Source: JAVBUZ01 sp031554725 (GTDB lineage: Bacteria > Bacillota > Clostridia > Lachnospirales > Lachnospiraceae). From it: a stretch of 8,319 nt of DNA. The translations under genes and the position numbers were made by a program. Below, in pieces: positions 1 to 5,868 of this stretch. The stretch covers positions 1-8,319 of the forward strand of contig JAVBUZ010000119.1 of the NCBI GenBank assembly GCA_031554725.1, written 5' to 3'. Within the stretch, counting starts at the first letter, position 1; the number at the start of each line of letters is the position of its first letter. The notes beneath the pieces were generated by a model, which saw only the letters and a program-made list of their open reading frames with translations, was not told where the DNA came from and did not search any database.

Positions 1-5
1 TGCAG

Positions 6-36
6 AAAAAAAGAAGCATTTGAAAATAGCTTCCTT
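6..36 (-). terminator. Intrinsic terminator of the Cys-rich protein / serine hydrolase unit
   Basis: Read on the minus strand, GAAGC (33-29) pairs with GCTTC (17-13). The stem extends outward through a G-U wobble and A-U pairs into the U-tract, and inward through a short AUU/AAU helix with one bulged U. Seven U residues follow (12-6). It lies about 80 nt past the hydrolase stop codon. A matched hairpin plus U-run on only this strand fits a rho-independent terminator closing the minus-strand unit. I see no gene between 37 and 115. Confidence 0.75.
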
Positions 37-115
37 TCTCCATAGGACTTTGTAATATTATCTAATGTTAATATGTTCATAGTTAATTCCTCATATTTCC
101 AAAGTTTGGCACACA

Positions 116-1306
116 TTACTTAATTGCTGCATATGCTGCCATTCTGAGTTTTCTAACTTCTGCTGTTGTTCCTGCGTCACATCTTTGAATAAAATAAAGA
201 AGGATAAACTCTTCGCTTGGATCCATGGTAACATAATTTCCTGTCCAACCATCCCAACCAAATTCTCCAATACTTGCATTACTACCAGCTTCACCATTAT
301 CTATCATAATTCGCATTAAGCATCCGTAGCCATATCCTAACACACTTCCCCAATTATAGTCTACCTTTTGCTCGGGCTTTAGTTGATCTTTTGTCATCAT
401 CTCTACTGTTTTTCTTCCCAGTATTCTAATACCCTCATAGCTACCACCATGTAACATCATTTGTGCAAATTTTAGATAATCATCTATGGTTGACACTAAA
501 CCAGCTCCACCAGATTCAAATTTTACATTTTCTTTATAGCCTTCCAGCCCTAAATGTCTCGCAAAAAATGGTTCCAATTCTTTCGTATCTTCATTCCATT
601 TATAATTTCTTGAAAAACGATGCCATTTATCTTCTGGGACAAAAAAGCCTGTATCCTTCATGCCAAGTGGCTCAAAAATTTCTTCCTGTAAAAATTCACC
701 AAAGCTTTTTTTCGATACCACTTCAATGACTCCCCCTAGTATATCTGCTGATAATCCATACTGCCACTTTTCCCCAGGTTCAAAGCTTAGGGGAACTCCC
801 GCTATCTGTCTGCAATATTCCAAGGTACTTGTTGGTCTTCCTGCTTCCAGCTCTCTATCTATGTTCTTAAAGAGCTCATCCATGTCCCTTCCTGATTGTG
901 TTTCTAAATTGGGATAAGGAATACCAGATGTCATATTCAGCAAATGCCATATCGTTATTTCTTTTTCTGTCGTAGCTAGACTACCATCTGGCAAGTATAC
1001 CTTTAGGTTCTTAAATTCAGGAATATAATCACTCAAATTATCCCATAAATCCAACAAACCTCTCTCTACCAAAATCATAACCGCTACTGCAGTTACAGGC
1101 TTGCTCATGGAAAACATGCGAAAAATAGTGTCTCTCGTCATTGGTATCTTGTTTTCCTTATCTTGATACCCAAAGCTAGACTGATATATTTCCTTTCCCT
1201 TATGTAAAACCAATGTATTTGCACCAGCAATAAAATCTCTTTTGATTGCACCCTCTATAATGTCGTCCATAGCCTTCTTATAATCAAATTTTCCTTTTGT
1301 TATCAT
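116..1306 (-). CDS. Serine beta-lactamase-like hydrolase (class C / EstB-type esterase family)
   Basis: Predicted 396-aa hydrolase of the beta-lactamase-related fold (Pfam Beta-lactamase; class C, EstB-like esterases and DD-peptidase relatives), acting by an acyl-serine intermediate. Visible motifs are S66-M-S-K69 (SxxK nucleophile and general base), W181-Q-Y183-G (equivalent of YxN, with the usual D188xLGG after it), and a C-terminal G347-EFGWDG segment at the KTG/HxG position followed by GNYVTMDP. Length and motif spacing match the family. No signal peptide or membrane segment is seen, so a cytoplasmic esterase or peptidase-like role is more likely than antibiotic resistance. The ATG at 1306 is chosen because it overlaps the upstream stop (ATGA) and has a GAGGAAGGA-type site at 1317-1326. 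A longer frame to 1372 would overlap the upstream gene and lacks support. Substrate is unknown. Confidence 0.9.
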   Translation of the reverse strand: MITKGKFDYKKAMDDIIEGAIKRDFIAGANTLVLHKGKEIYQSSFGYQDKENKIPMTRDTIFRMFSMSKPVTAVAVMILVERGLLDLWDNLSDYIPEFKNLKVYLPDGSLATTEKEITIWHLLNMTSGIPYPNLETQSGRDMDELFKNIDRELEAGRPTSTLEYCRQIAGVPLSFEPGEKWQYGLSADILGGVIEVVSKKSFGEFLQEEIFEPLGMKDTGFFVPEDKWHRFSRNYKWNEDTKELEPFFARHLGLEGYKENVKFESGGAGLVSTIDDYLKFAQMMLHGGSYEGIRILGRKTVEMMTKDQLKPEQKVDYNWGSVLGYGYGCLMRIMIDNGEAGSNASIGEFGWDGWTGNYVTMDPSEEFILLYFIQRCDAGTTAEVRKLRMAAYAAIK

Positions 1307-1647
1307 TCCTCTATCATTCCTTCCTCGGCTGCGCGTACCTGACAGCCTTCCTTTGCTGAACCTATAATACAAATTTCAGGTGATTGATTATCCACACAAA
1401 AATCACAAGCAGGACATGGAAGCTCCTGTCCACCTAGCGATCTTGGAATCCCTTCATTTATGGTATTATGTTTACAGTCCTTGCACCAGCACTGCTTGCA
1501 GGCTTCAAACTTGCCTGCCGAAGTAACCTTATCTATTTTTATAGCTCCCTTTACTTCTTTTATTGGTGTTTCTTGGCTTTCCTCTTCTTGCCCAAACATT
1601 TCAAAAAGATTTAACTGTCCCTCTATCATTCGTTTGCTCTTACCCAT
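1303..1647 (-). CDS. Small cysteine-rich protein of unknown function, probable metal-binding
   Basis: 114 aa, not recognised as a named family. Nine cysteines lie in the second half: C50-x2-C53-x-C55-x2-C58, then C78-x2-C81-x2-C84, C93 and C102. This arrangement suggests zinc or iron-sulfur binding (inference). The N-terminus carries Q11-L-N-L-F15, which resembles the QLxLF beta-sliding-clamp-binding pentapeptide, followed by an acidic linker (about residues 20-31). The ATG at 1647 is supported by AGGAGG at 1656-1661, 8 nt upstream. The stop overlaps the start of the serine hydrolase by ATGA, so translational coupling is likely. No membrane segment or signal peptide is present. The coding frame is supported by the strong ribosome site, the coupling and the regular cysteine spacing. 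The function cannot be assigned from sequence alone. Confidence 0.85.
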   Translation of the reverse strand: MGKSKRMIEGQLNLFEMFGQEEESQETPIKEVKGAIKIDKVTSAGKFEACKQCWCKDCKHNTINEGIPRSLGGQELPCPACDFCVDNQSPEICIIGSAKEGCQVRAAEEGMIEE

Positions 1648-1655
1648 AAATTAAT

Positions 1656-1678
1656 CCTCCTACATTTCCTAAGAAATG
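1656..1678 (-). promoter_or_regulatory. Shine-Dalgarno site with an adjoining hairpin, Cys-rich gene
   Basis: AGGAGG (1661-1656, minus) sits 8 nt before the ATG at 1647. Directly upstream is a perfect inverted repeat, CATTTC-TTAG-GAAATG (1678-1663), that would place a 6-bp hairpin with a 4-nt loop one base from the ribosome site. The site fixes the start codon. A regulatory role for the hairpin is only a possibility. Confidence 0.6.
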
Positions 1679-1719
1679 CTCGCCATACTGCTTAAATTGG
1701 AAAATTTCCTTCATGCTAC

Positions 1720-1748
1720 ATTTTAACACTTTAACTAAAAATAAGCAA
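1720..1748 (-). promoter_or_regulatory. Predicted sigma-A promoter for the Cys-rich / hydrolase unit
   Basis: On the minus strand TTGCTT (1748-1743), a 17-nt spacer and TAAAAT (1725-1720) form a sigma-A-like promoter. TG one base before the -10 gives an extended -10 (TGTTAAAAT), which can offset the weak -35. Transcription would start near 1713, leaving a leader of about 65 nt. The -35 overlaps the U-tract of the preceding terminator (1747-1754), so the two units abut tightly. Confidence 0.5.
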
Positions 1749-1791
1749 AAAAAATCCTAGAGAAGAAGGTTAATTACCTTCTCCTCCAGGA
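1747..1791 (-). terminator. Strong intrinsic terminator after the acidic small gene
   Basis: The arms 1776-1791 and 1755-1770 form a 16-bp stem with a 5-nt loop (1771-1775). On the plus strand two positions (1759/1787 and 1763/1783) are A-C mismatches. On the minus-strand RNA both become U-G wobbles, so the helix is unbroken only in that orientation. Eight U residues follow (1754-1747). This is a textbook rho-independent terminator for transcripts arriving from the methyltransferase and acidic genes. The upstream arm is the last coding stretch of the acidic gene, whose stop codon (1772-1770) begins in the loop. Confidence 0.9.
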
Positions 1792-1940
1792 CCATCTTTT
1801 CTTGGGCGTTCATCTGGAATCATATCCGTTTGTGGCAAATCCACTTCTGGAATGTCATCGTCATCGTAATCGTAATCGTCCTCATATGCATCTAGTGGAA
1901 CTTCTCCGGTTGGTGTAACCTTGATGTCATCAAAATCCAT
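1770..1940 (-). CDS. Small acidic (Asp-rich) protein, 56 aa, unknown function
   Basis: A short gene of 56 codons, beginning MDFDDIKVTP and ending DGPGGEGN. Residues 20-29 are almost entirely Asp/Glu/Tyr (E-D-D-Y-D-Y-D-D-D-D). The rest is rich in Pro, Asp and Glu, giving a very low predicted pI and probably a disordered chain. No membrane segment, cysteine or known domain is visible. Support for a real gene comes from AGGTAGGA (1956-1949) 8 nt before the ATG, a position 82 nt after the methyltransferase stop on the same strand, and a strong terminator formed by its own 3' end. It is probably co-transcribed with the methyltransferase. A metal-binding, nucleic-acid-mimicking or chaperone-like role could be imagined for such acidity, but none can be claimed. 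Confidence 0.75.
   Translation of the reverse strand: MDFDDIKVTPTGEVPLDAYEDDYDYDDDDIPEVDLPQTDMIPDERPRKDGPGGEGN
1855..1878 (-). repeat. Hexamer tandem repeat coding for the Asp-rich run
   Basis: On the plus strand TCATCG occurs twice and TAATCG twice in tandem (four 6-bp units). Read on the minus strand this encodes alternating Asp/Tyr and Asp/Asp pairs inside the acidic small protein. Because the unit is 6 bp, gain or loss of a copy would change the protein by two residues without shifting the frame. Confidence 0.65.
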
Positions 1941-2022
1941 TTTTCCATTCCTACCTTTCTATATTCCCCGCTTTATTTCCAGGGCTTACCATAAGGATGG
2001 GCAAGAATTGGAAAAGTATACA

Positions 2023-3516
2023 TTACTTATATCTTAAAACAAACACATAAGTCCCTTCTTTTTTAGAAATCTCAAATTTCTCTAAAAGTCGAAAATCTGT
2101 CCGTTGGATTAAGTGCTCTACAAGATAACTATCATGAGAATATAACACCACCAACGCACCAGCATTCAAATGCTGTGGAAGCTTACGAAAAAATCCTTCA
2201 TAGATGTCAACTATTTCATCTTCTGTAATTCTTCCAATTTCAAATGGCATATCTGTAATAACTTCATCAAATAAATAATCATGTTTAAATTCGAAGAAAT
2301 CACGATTGATATAGTGAATGGTCTGCTTTGCCACCTCAGTATTTTCCTTAGCCTTCAAAATGGCATCTTCTAAAATATCAATACCATAGGTGGTATTGGC
2401 TCTTACCGCCTTATGGCGCTCTATGAGCATCGTGCCCACACCACAAAATGGATCTAAAACCTGAGCGTCCATTTTCATATATTTCTTAGCTAGCGCTACC
2501 GTAAGTGCTGCATTTGCTGGTCTAATACTAGTTGGTATCACTTCTTTTCGATACGTAAATCTCCTATCCTTTAAAGTGAATAACTTTATCATGAAATTAC
2601 AGTTTTCTTGATTATCCTCAATCAAGCGAATTTCAAATTCATAATTGTCCGTGCTATTAATCAGTTTTCGATTAGATAGCTTTTCAATCCCTGCAGACAG
2701 CTTCTTTAAAAAGGTGCTCTTATCTCTAAGAGACCTTTTCGTTTTCATTTCTAAGCGGAAATAGTAAGGTGCCTCCCCCTCATGTGCATTTTCCAAAAAA
2801 GAAAGCAAACTGGAATGAACAATGGTTTCTGCCACTGCACCCGACTCCATTGGGCACGCATTCATCCCTTTAACTAGGAACAATAGCTCTTGATAGGTTC
2901 TTATTTCCCTAAGCCAATTAAGGTTCGTGACTTTAGCTCTCACCCCCACCTTGGTTTGCTCCACCTTTGAGCTAGGTTCTATTTCCAAAAGCTCCCTCGC
3001 TACAATTTCTGTAAAATTTCGATTGGTAAGTAGCAAAATATCATAGGGCTTATCCCATCCTGTAAATGTATGCTCTGCCGTTCCCTCCAAACCTATTATC
3101 AGGTTCGATAATTCTCTAAGCTCTTCCGATATATGCTTTTCATTTTCTATTGTTAATTCTATTGCCTTTAGTTGCTCAAGCTGTTTCTTTATATCGTCCA
3201 AATAATCATGATAATTAAAGCTACCCATAGCAGACAGGTACGCACTCTTCACAAATCTCTGCTTCTCATTTATATATGCATTCCATATAGGCTCGAGAAA
3301 TTCGTGTATCCCTAAATCCCCCATCAGTAACGCGGCATTTTTTCGGGTCTTGGCATCCTCTGATTCCAGTAGCCCAATTAACACGTCCTCTTTATCCTCT
3401 ATTATGTCATACATATCTTGCAGATTATCGTCATCTTTTATTGCTTCTCTTATTCTGCTTAGGCTTTGTCTTACCTCCTGGCCTTCCAGGATATTTTTCC
3501 ATTCTTTTTTTATCAT
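2023..3516 (-). CDS. HEAT-repeat protein fused to an RNA guanosine methyltransferase-like domain (UPF0020/Trm14-RlmL class)
   Basis: 497-aa predicted SAM-dependent RNA methyltransferase. Residues about 42-116 hold two HEAT-like helical repeats (for example LIGLLESEDAKTRKNAAL). Residues about 157-290 resemble the THUMP/ferredoxin-like RNA-binding region of Trm14/RlmL-type enzymes (ILLLTNRNFTEIVARELL). The C-terminal Rossmann domain starts with SIRPANAAL (330-338), then motif I D355-PFCGVGTM (SAM binding), acidic motif GID380 and motif IV T421-DMPFEIGR. D-M-P-F replaces the common (D/N)PP(Y/F) and resembles the D-x-P-F form of THUMP-class N2-guanosine methyltransferases. An rRNA or tRNA target is therefore inferred, position unknown. 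The ATG at 3516 is chosen because AAGGAG (3526-3521) lies 4 nt upstream. A TTG-initiated extension to 3555 would run into a leader hairpin and has no ribosome site. The acidic small gene follows in the same direction. Confidence 0.85.
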   Translation of the reverse strand: MIKKEWKNILEGQEVRQSLSRIREAIKDDDNLQDMYDIIEDKEDVLIGLLESEDAKTRKNAALLMGDLGIHEFLEPIWNAYINEKQRFVKSAYLSAMGSFNYHDYLDDIKKQLEQLKAIELTIENEKHISEELRELSNLIIGLEGTAEHTFTGWDKPYDILLLTNRNFTEIVARELLEIEPSSKVEQTKVGVRAKVTNLNWLREIRTYQELLFLVKGMNACPMESGAVAETIVHSSLLSFLENAHEGEAPYYFRLEMKTKRSLRDKSTFLKKLSAGIEKLSNRKLINSTDNYEFEIRLIEDNQENCNFMIKLFTLKDRRFTYRKEVIPTSIRPANAALTVALAKKYMKMDAQVLDPFCGVGTMLIERHKAVRANTTYGIDILEDAILKAKENTEVAKQTIHYINRDFFEFKHDYLFDEVITDMPFEIGRITEDEIVDIYEGFFRKLPQHLNAGALVVLYSHDSYLVEHLIQRTDFRLLEKFEISKKEGTYVFVLRYK

Positions 3517-3548
3517 AATTCTCCTTATGGATTCTATACTATAATGCC

Positions 3549-3569
3549 GGGGCAAAAAATATTTGCCCC
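3549..3569 (-). promoter_or_regulatory. Leader hairpin before the methyltransferase gene
   Basis: A perfect 8-bp inverted repeat, GGGGCAAA and TTTGCCCC with a 5-nt AT-only loop, lies between the predicted start of transcription (about 3575) and the ribosome site (3521-3526). In the transcript it would fold almost at the 5' end, where such hairpins commonly protect mRNA from decay. It has no following U-tract in either direction, so it is a poor intrinsic terminator for the GH31 gene, although that cannot be excluded. A DNA-level operator is the other option. Confidence 0.55.
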
Positions 3570-3581
3570 ACTAATACTCTA

Positions 3582-3610
3582 ATTATAAGAACCCACATGA
3601 CCAAAGTAAA
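3582..3610 (-). promoter_or_regulatory. Predicted sigma-A promoter for the methyltransferase unit
   Basis: On the minus strand TTTACT (3610-3605), a 17-nt spacer and a consensus TATAAT (3587-3582) form a good sigma-A candidate. It begins only 5 bp past the GH31 stop codon, so the methyltransferase can be transcribed independently of GH31. The predicted start near 3575 would put the 3549-3569 hairpin at the very 5' end of the message. Confidence 0.6.
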
Positions 3611-3615
3611 GGGAA

Positions 3616-5682
3616 TTAATAAATTTCGTATTCTTTTTCACCTCTTATAAATACTGGGATTATCTCTAGAGGCGCATCCACAGTCACATATGTTCCACCC
3701 TCATAGACCTTTTTGCTTTTCGCATCTGTCCACTTAGTGCCCTTTGGCAGATAAACCTTTCTAGTTCTCTCTCCCATTTCCATCACTGGCGCAACTAATA
3801 GGTCTGGCCCAAACATATATTGGTCTTCTACTTCCCAGCACTGCTTATCCTCTGAGAAATCAAAGAACATAGGTCTCATAACAGGTGCACCTGTTTTGCT
3901 TGCTTCCTCCATACATTCACGAATATATGGGCGAAGCTTTTCACGGATAAATAAATACTGCTTTAGTATTTCATAATTATCCTCACCAAAACTCCAAATT
4001 TCGTTGTCTTGGCCTGATGTTAGCTGACGCACATTGTCAATAAATTCCTGTTCTCTTTCGTACCACGGAGAACGTTCTCCATGCATACGAAATACTGGGC
4101 AAAAAGCTCCCCATGCAAACCAACGAACTAAAAGCTCTTTAAAATAAGGGTCTGTAATATCTCCACCTACAAAACCGCCGATATCTGAAGTCCACCACGG
4201 AATACCTGCCATACCCATATTAAGTCCTGCTTGTAGCTGCTCTCTCATGGCACGGAAGGAGGAATGAATATCTCCCGACCAAGTAAGAACTCCATATTTC
4301 TGACTTCCAGCCCATGCACAACGCACCAATGACATAATCTCTTTCTCACCAGTTTCTTTTAATCCATCATAAAATCCTTTTGCATACATGAGTGGATAGA
4401 TATTCGTACACTGTAGTGCTGGTCCCGCATAATAGCGATAATTATCGAAATCATATGGTCCATACTCTGGTTCTGCTTCATCTAGCCAAAAGATACGAAT
4501 TCCTTTGTCATAATAATTTTTCTTACATTTATCCCACACAAATTTCTGTGCCCCTGGATGAGTTGCGTCATAAAATACGGTATTCCCCATCCATGTCATG
4601 TGATTAGAGTTTCCTCTATCCGCGCGAACCAAATAACCCTTGCTGTTCATTTCACCAAAATTTTCGCATCGTTCATCAATGGTTGGCCATACCGAAACAA
4701 CCGTTTCAATTCCTAGCTCTTTAAGTTCCTTTACCATGGCATCAGGATCTGGCCAGTCTCTTGGCTCGAATTTGAAATCACCCTGCATGGTCCAGTGGAA
4801 AAAGTCCACAACAATGGCATCCATAGGAAGCCCTCTTTTTTTATGTTCCCTAGCTACCGCTAGTATTTCCTCTTGATTACGGTAACGAAGCTTGCATTGC
4901 CAGTAGCCTAGTCCAAACTCCGGCATCATCGGTGTTCTTCCCGTTACATCACTATATTGTTTTTCTATTTCTGCTGGTGTATCACCAGCAGTTATGTAAT
5001 AGTCTAATTTTCTTGTAGTCTTTGCATACCACTCTGTTTTATTGGCACCAAAAGAAGCTGTTCCAATTGCCGGATTATTCCAGAAAAAGCCATAACCCCT
5101 GCTAGATACATAAAAAGGAACACTAGCCTGTGAATTACGATGTGCAAGCTCTAATAAAGCGCCTTTTTTATTTAGATTTTTTTCTTGATACTGACCCATG
5201 CCAAATATCTTTTCATCATCAAAGGCTTCAAATCTAGCTGTCAGCTCATAATCTGTGCTGCCCTGAATAGGTCTCATTTCCCTTGCCTCTATACGAATAG
5301 GCACACAGTAACGATTAATTCTATTTCTGTTTCTCCAATATTCTTCGGTTAAAAGCTCACCCTTTTGATTGTAAAAGCTAAGCCAGCCCTCTTGATTAAT
5401 TTTCGCCGTAATCTTTCCGTTTCTCAGCGTTGCAATTACTCCATTTTGGTGATACTTCTGCCACTCCTCCCCTTTATACCAAGGGTCTGTAACATCTATT
5501 TCTTCAAAGGATATATCAACTTCACTCTCTTTTACTTTTTCACAAAGTGCCCAATCATTGGCATCCATCTGTGCCTCACAGGTCATACGTACGCGAAGTG
5601 CATTCTCCCCCCAAGGTTCTACCCAAACCTGAGACATTCCATTTTCTATAATTAGTCTGTTATTTTCTTGCCTAATTGCCAT
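3616..5682 (-). CDS. Glycoside hydrolase family 31 alpha-glycosidase (alpha-glucosidase or alpha-xylosidase)
   Basis: 688-aa retaining alpha-glycosidase of family GH31. The N-terminal beta-sandwich region (about 1-240) precedes the (beta/alpha)8 barrel (about 250-590) and a C-terminal beta-domain (PVMRPMFFDF, GPDLLVAPVM, PLEIIPVF). The predicted nucleophile is D401 in F398-WLDEAEPE, and the predicted acid/base is D471 in T467-WSGDIHSS. Other family landmarks are G258-LGYWQCK and F531-RMHGERSPW. These are the known catalytic positions of the family; their assignment here is by motif. There is no signal peptide, so it probably cleaves imported oligosaccharides in the cytoplasm. Substrate specificity cannot be read from the sequence, and no transporter or regulator adjoins it. 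It ends soon after the proximal C-terminal domain, without an obvious long DUF5110-type extension. The ATG at 5682 is preferred because GGGAGGT (5695-5689) lies 6 nt upstream. The open frame to 5799 crosses the promoter region. Confidence 0.93.
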   Translation of the reverse strand: MAIRQENNRLIIENGMSQVWVEPWGENALRVRMTCEAQMDANDWALCEKVKESEVDISFEEIDVTDPWYKGEEWQKYHQNGVIATLRNGKITAKINQEGWLSFYNQKGELLTEEYWRNRNRINRYCVPIRIEAREMRPIQGSTDYELTARFEAFDDEKIFGMGQYQEKNLNKKGALLELAHRNSQASVPFYVSSRGYGFFWNNPAIGTASFGANKTEWYAKTTRKLDYYITAGDTPAEIEKQYSDVTGRTPMMPEFGLGYWQCKLRYRNQEEILAVAREHKKRGLPMDAIVVDFFHWTMQGDFKFEPRDWPDPDAMVKELKELGIETVVSVWPTIDERCENFGEMNSKGYLVRADRGNSNHMTWMGNTVFYDATHPGAQKFVWDKCKKNYYDKGIRIFWLDEAEPEYGPYDFDNYRYYAGPALQCTNIYPLMYAKGFYDGLKETGEKEIMSLVRCAWAGSQKYGVLTWSGDIHSSFRAMREQLQAGLNMGMAGIPWWTSDIGGFVGGDITDPYFKELLVRWFAWGAFCPVFRMHGERSPWYEREQEFIDNVRQLTSGQDNEIWSFGEDNYEILKQYLFIREKLRPYIRECMEEASKTGAPVMRPMFFDFSEDKQCWEVEDQYMFGPDLLVAPVMEMGERTRKVYLPKGTKWTDAKSKKVYEGGTYVTVDAPLEIIPVFIRGEKEYEIY

Positions 5683-5688
5683 TTTTCT

Positions 5689-5695
5689 ACCTCCC
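5689..5695 (-). promoter_or_regulatory. Shine-Dalgarno site fixing the GH31 start
   Basis: GGGAGGT on the minus strand with a 6-nt gap to the ATG at 5682. No comparable site precedes the more upstream start codons, which supports the shorter protein. Confidence 0.75.
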
Positions 5696-5712
5696 TTACC
5701 AGCTATGAATTT

Positions 5713-5718
5713 ATTATA
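5713..5718 (-). promoter_or_regulatory. Possible -10 element for GH31
   Basis: A consensus TATAAT on the minus strand about 30 nt before the GH31 start codon. The hexamer 17 nt upstream (TATACG, 5741-5736) is a poor -35, so activator help or a different promoter is possible. No convincing catabolite-repression (cre) site was found nearby. Confidence 0.35.
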
Positions 5719-5793
5719 AAATGAGATGTACTTTTCGTATACCTTGCTTTTTCTATCTTTTCTGCTTGCAATTTTGGATATGTAGGTGAATAC

Positions 5794-5822
5794 TTGCACA
5801 TAACAGCAAAAAAATATATAAT
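5794..5822 (+). promoter_or_regulatory. Predicted sigma-A promoter for the DegV-family gene
   Basis: TTGCAC (5794-5799), a 17-nt spacer and consensus TATAAT (5817-5822) on the plus strand. Transcription would begin near 5829, leaving a leader of about 40 nt before the ATG at 5869. The surrounding sequence is very AT-rich. Confidence 0.55.
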
Positions 5823-5868
5823 TAATTTTATATGAATTTTAGCGATTAATTTAATTGGGGGCCTTAAA

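Noticed and set aside
91..297. 68-codon minus-strand frame overlapping the end of the hydrolase
   Set aside because: It is out of frame with the conserved C-terminus of the hydrolase and lacks a ribosome site or family features.
116..1306. True antibiotic-resistance beta-lactamase
   Set aside because: There is no signal peptide, the KTG motif is absent and replaced by a G-W-D-G segment, and length and motifs fit esterase-like relatives better.
1307..1372. 22-residue N-terminal extension of the serine hydrolase
   Set aside because: It would lie wholly inside the upstream gene; the ATGA junction with a ribosome site is better supported.
3517..3555. 13-residue N-terminal extension of the methyltransferase
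   Set aside because: It starts at TTG inside the 3549-3569 hairpin and itself contains the AAGGAG site that serves the ATG at 3516.
5365..5655. 96-codon open frame on the plus strand inside GH31
   Set aside because: It is antisense to a well-conserved gene, with no ribosome site or recognisable domain. The same holds for plus-strand frames at 463-729, 660-917, 1460-1654, 3350-3544, 4392-4607, 4640-4876 and 7204-7425.
5683..5799. 39-residue N-terminal extension of the GH31 protein in the same open frame
   Set aside because: It crosses the likely -10 element, has no ribosome site, and the internal ATG at 5682 has an excellent one; the shorter protein begins like a normal GH31.
5821..5852. Direct repeat ATTAATTT upstream of degV
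   Set aside because: It is eight AT-only bases in a strongly AT-rich stretch, so chance is the simplest explanation.
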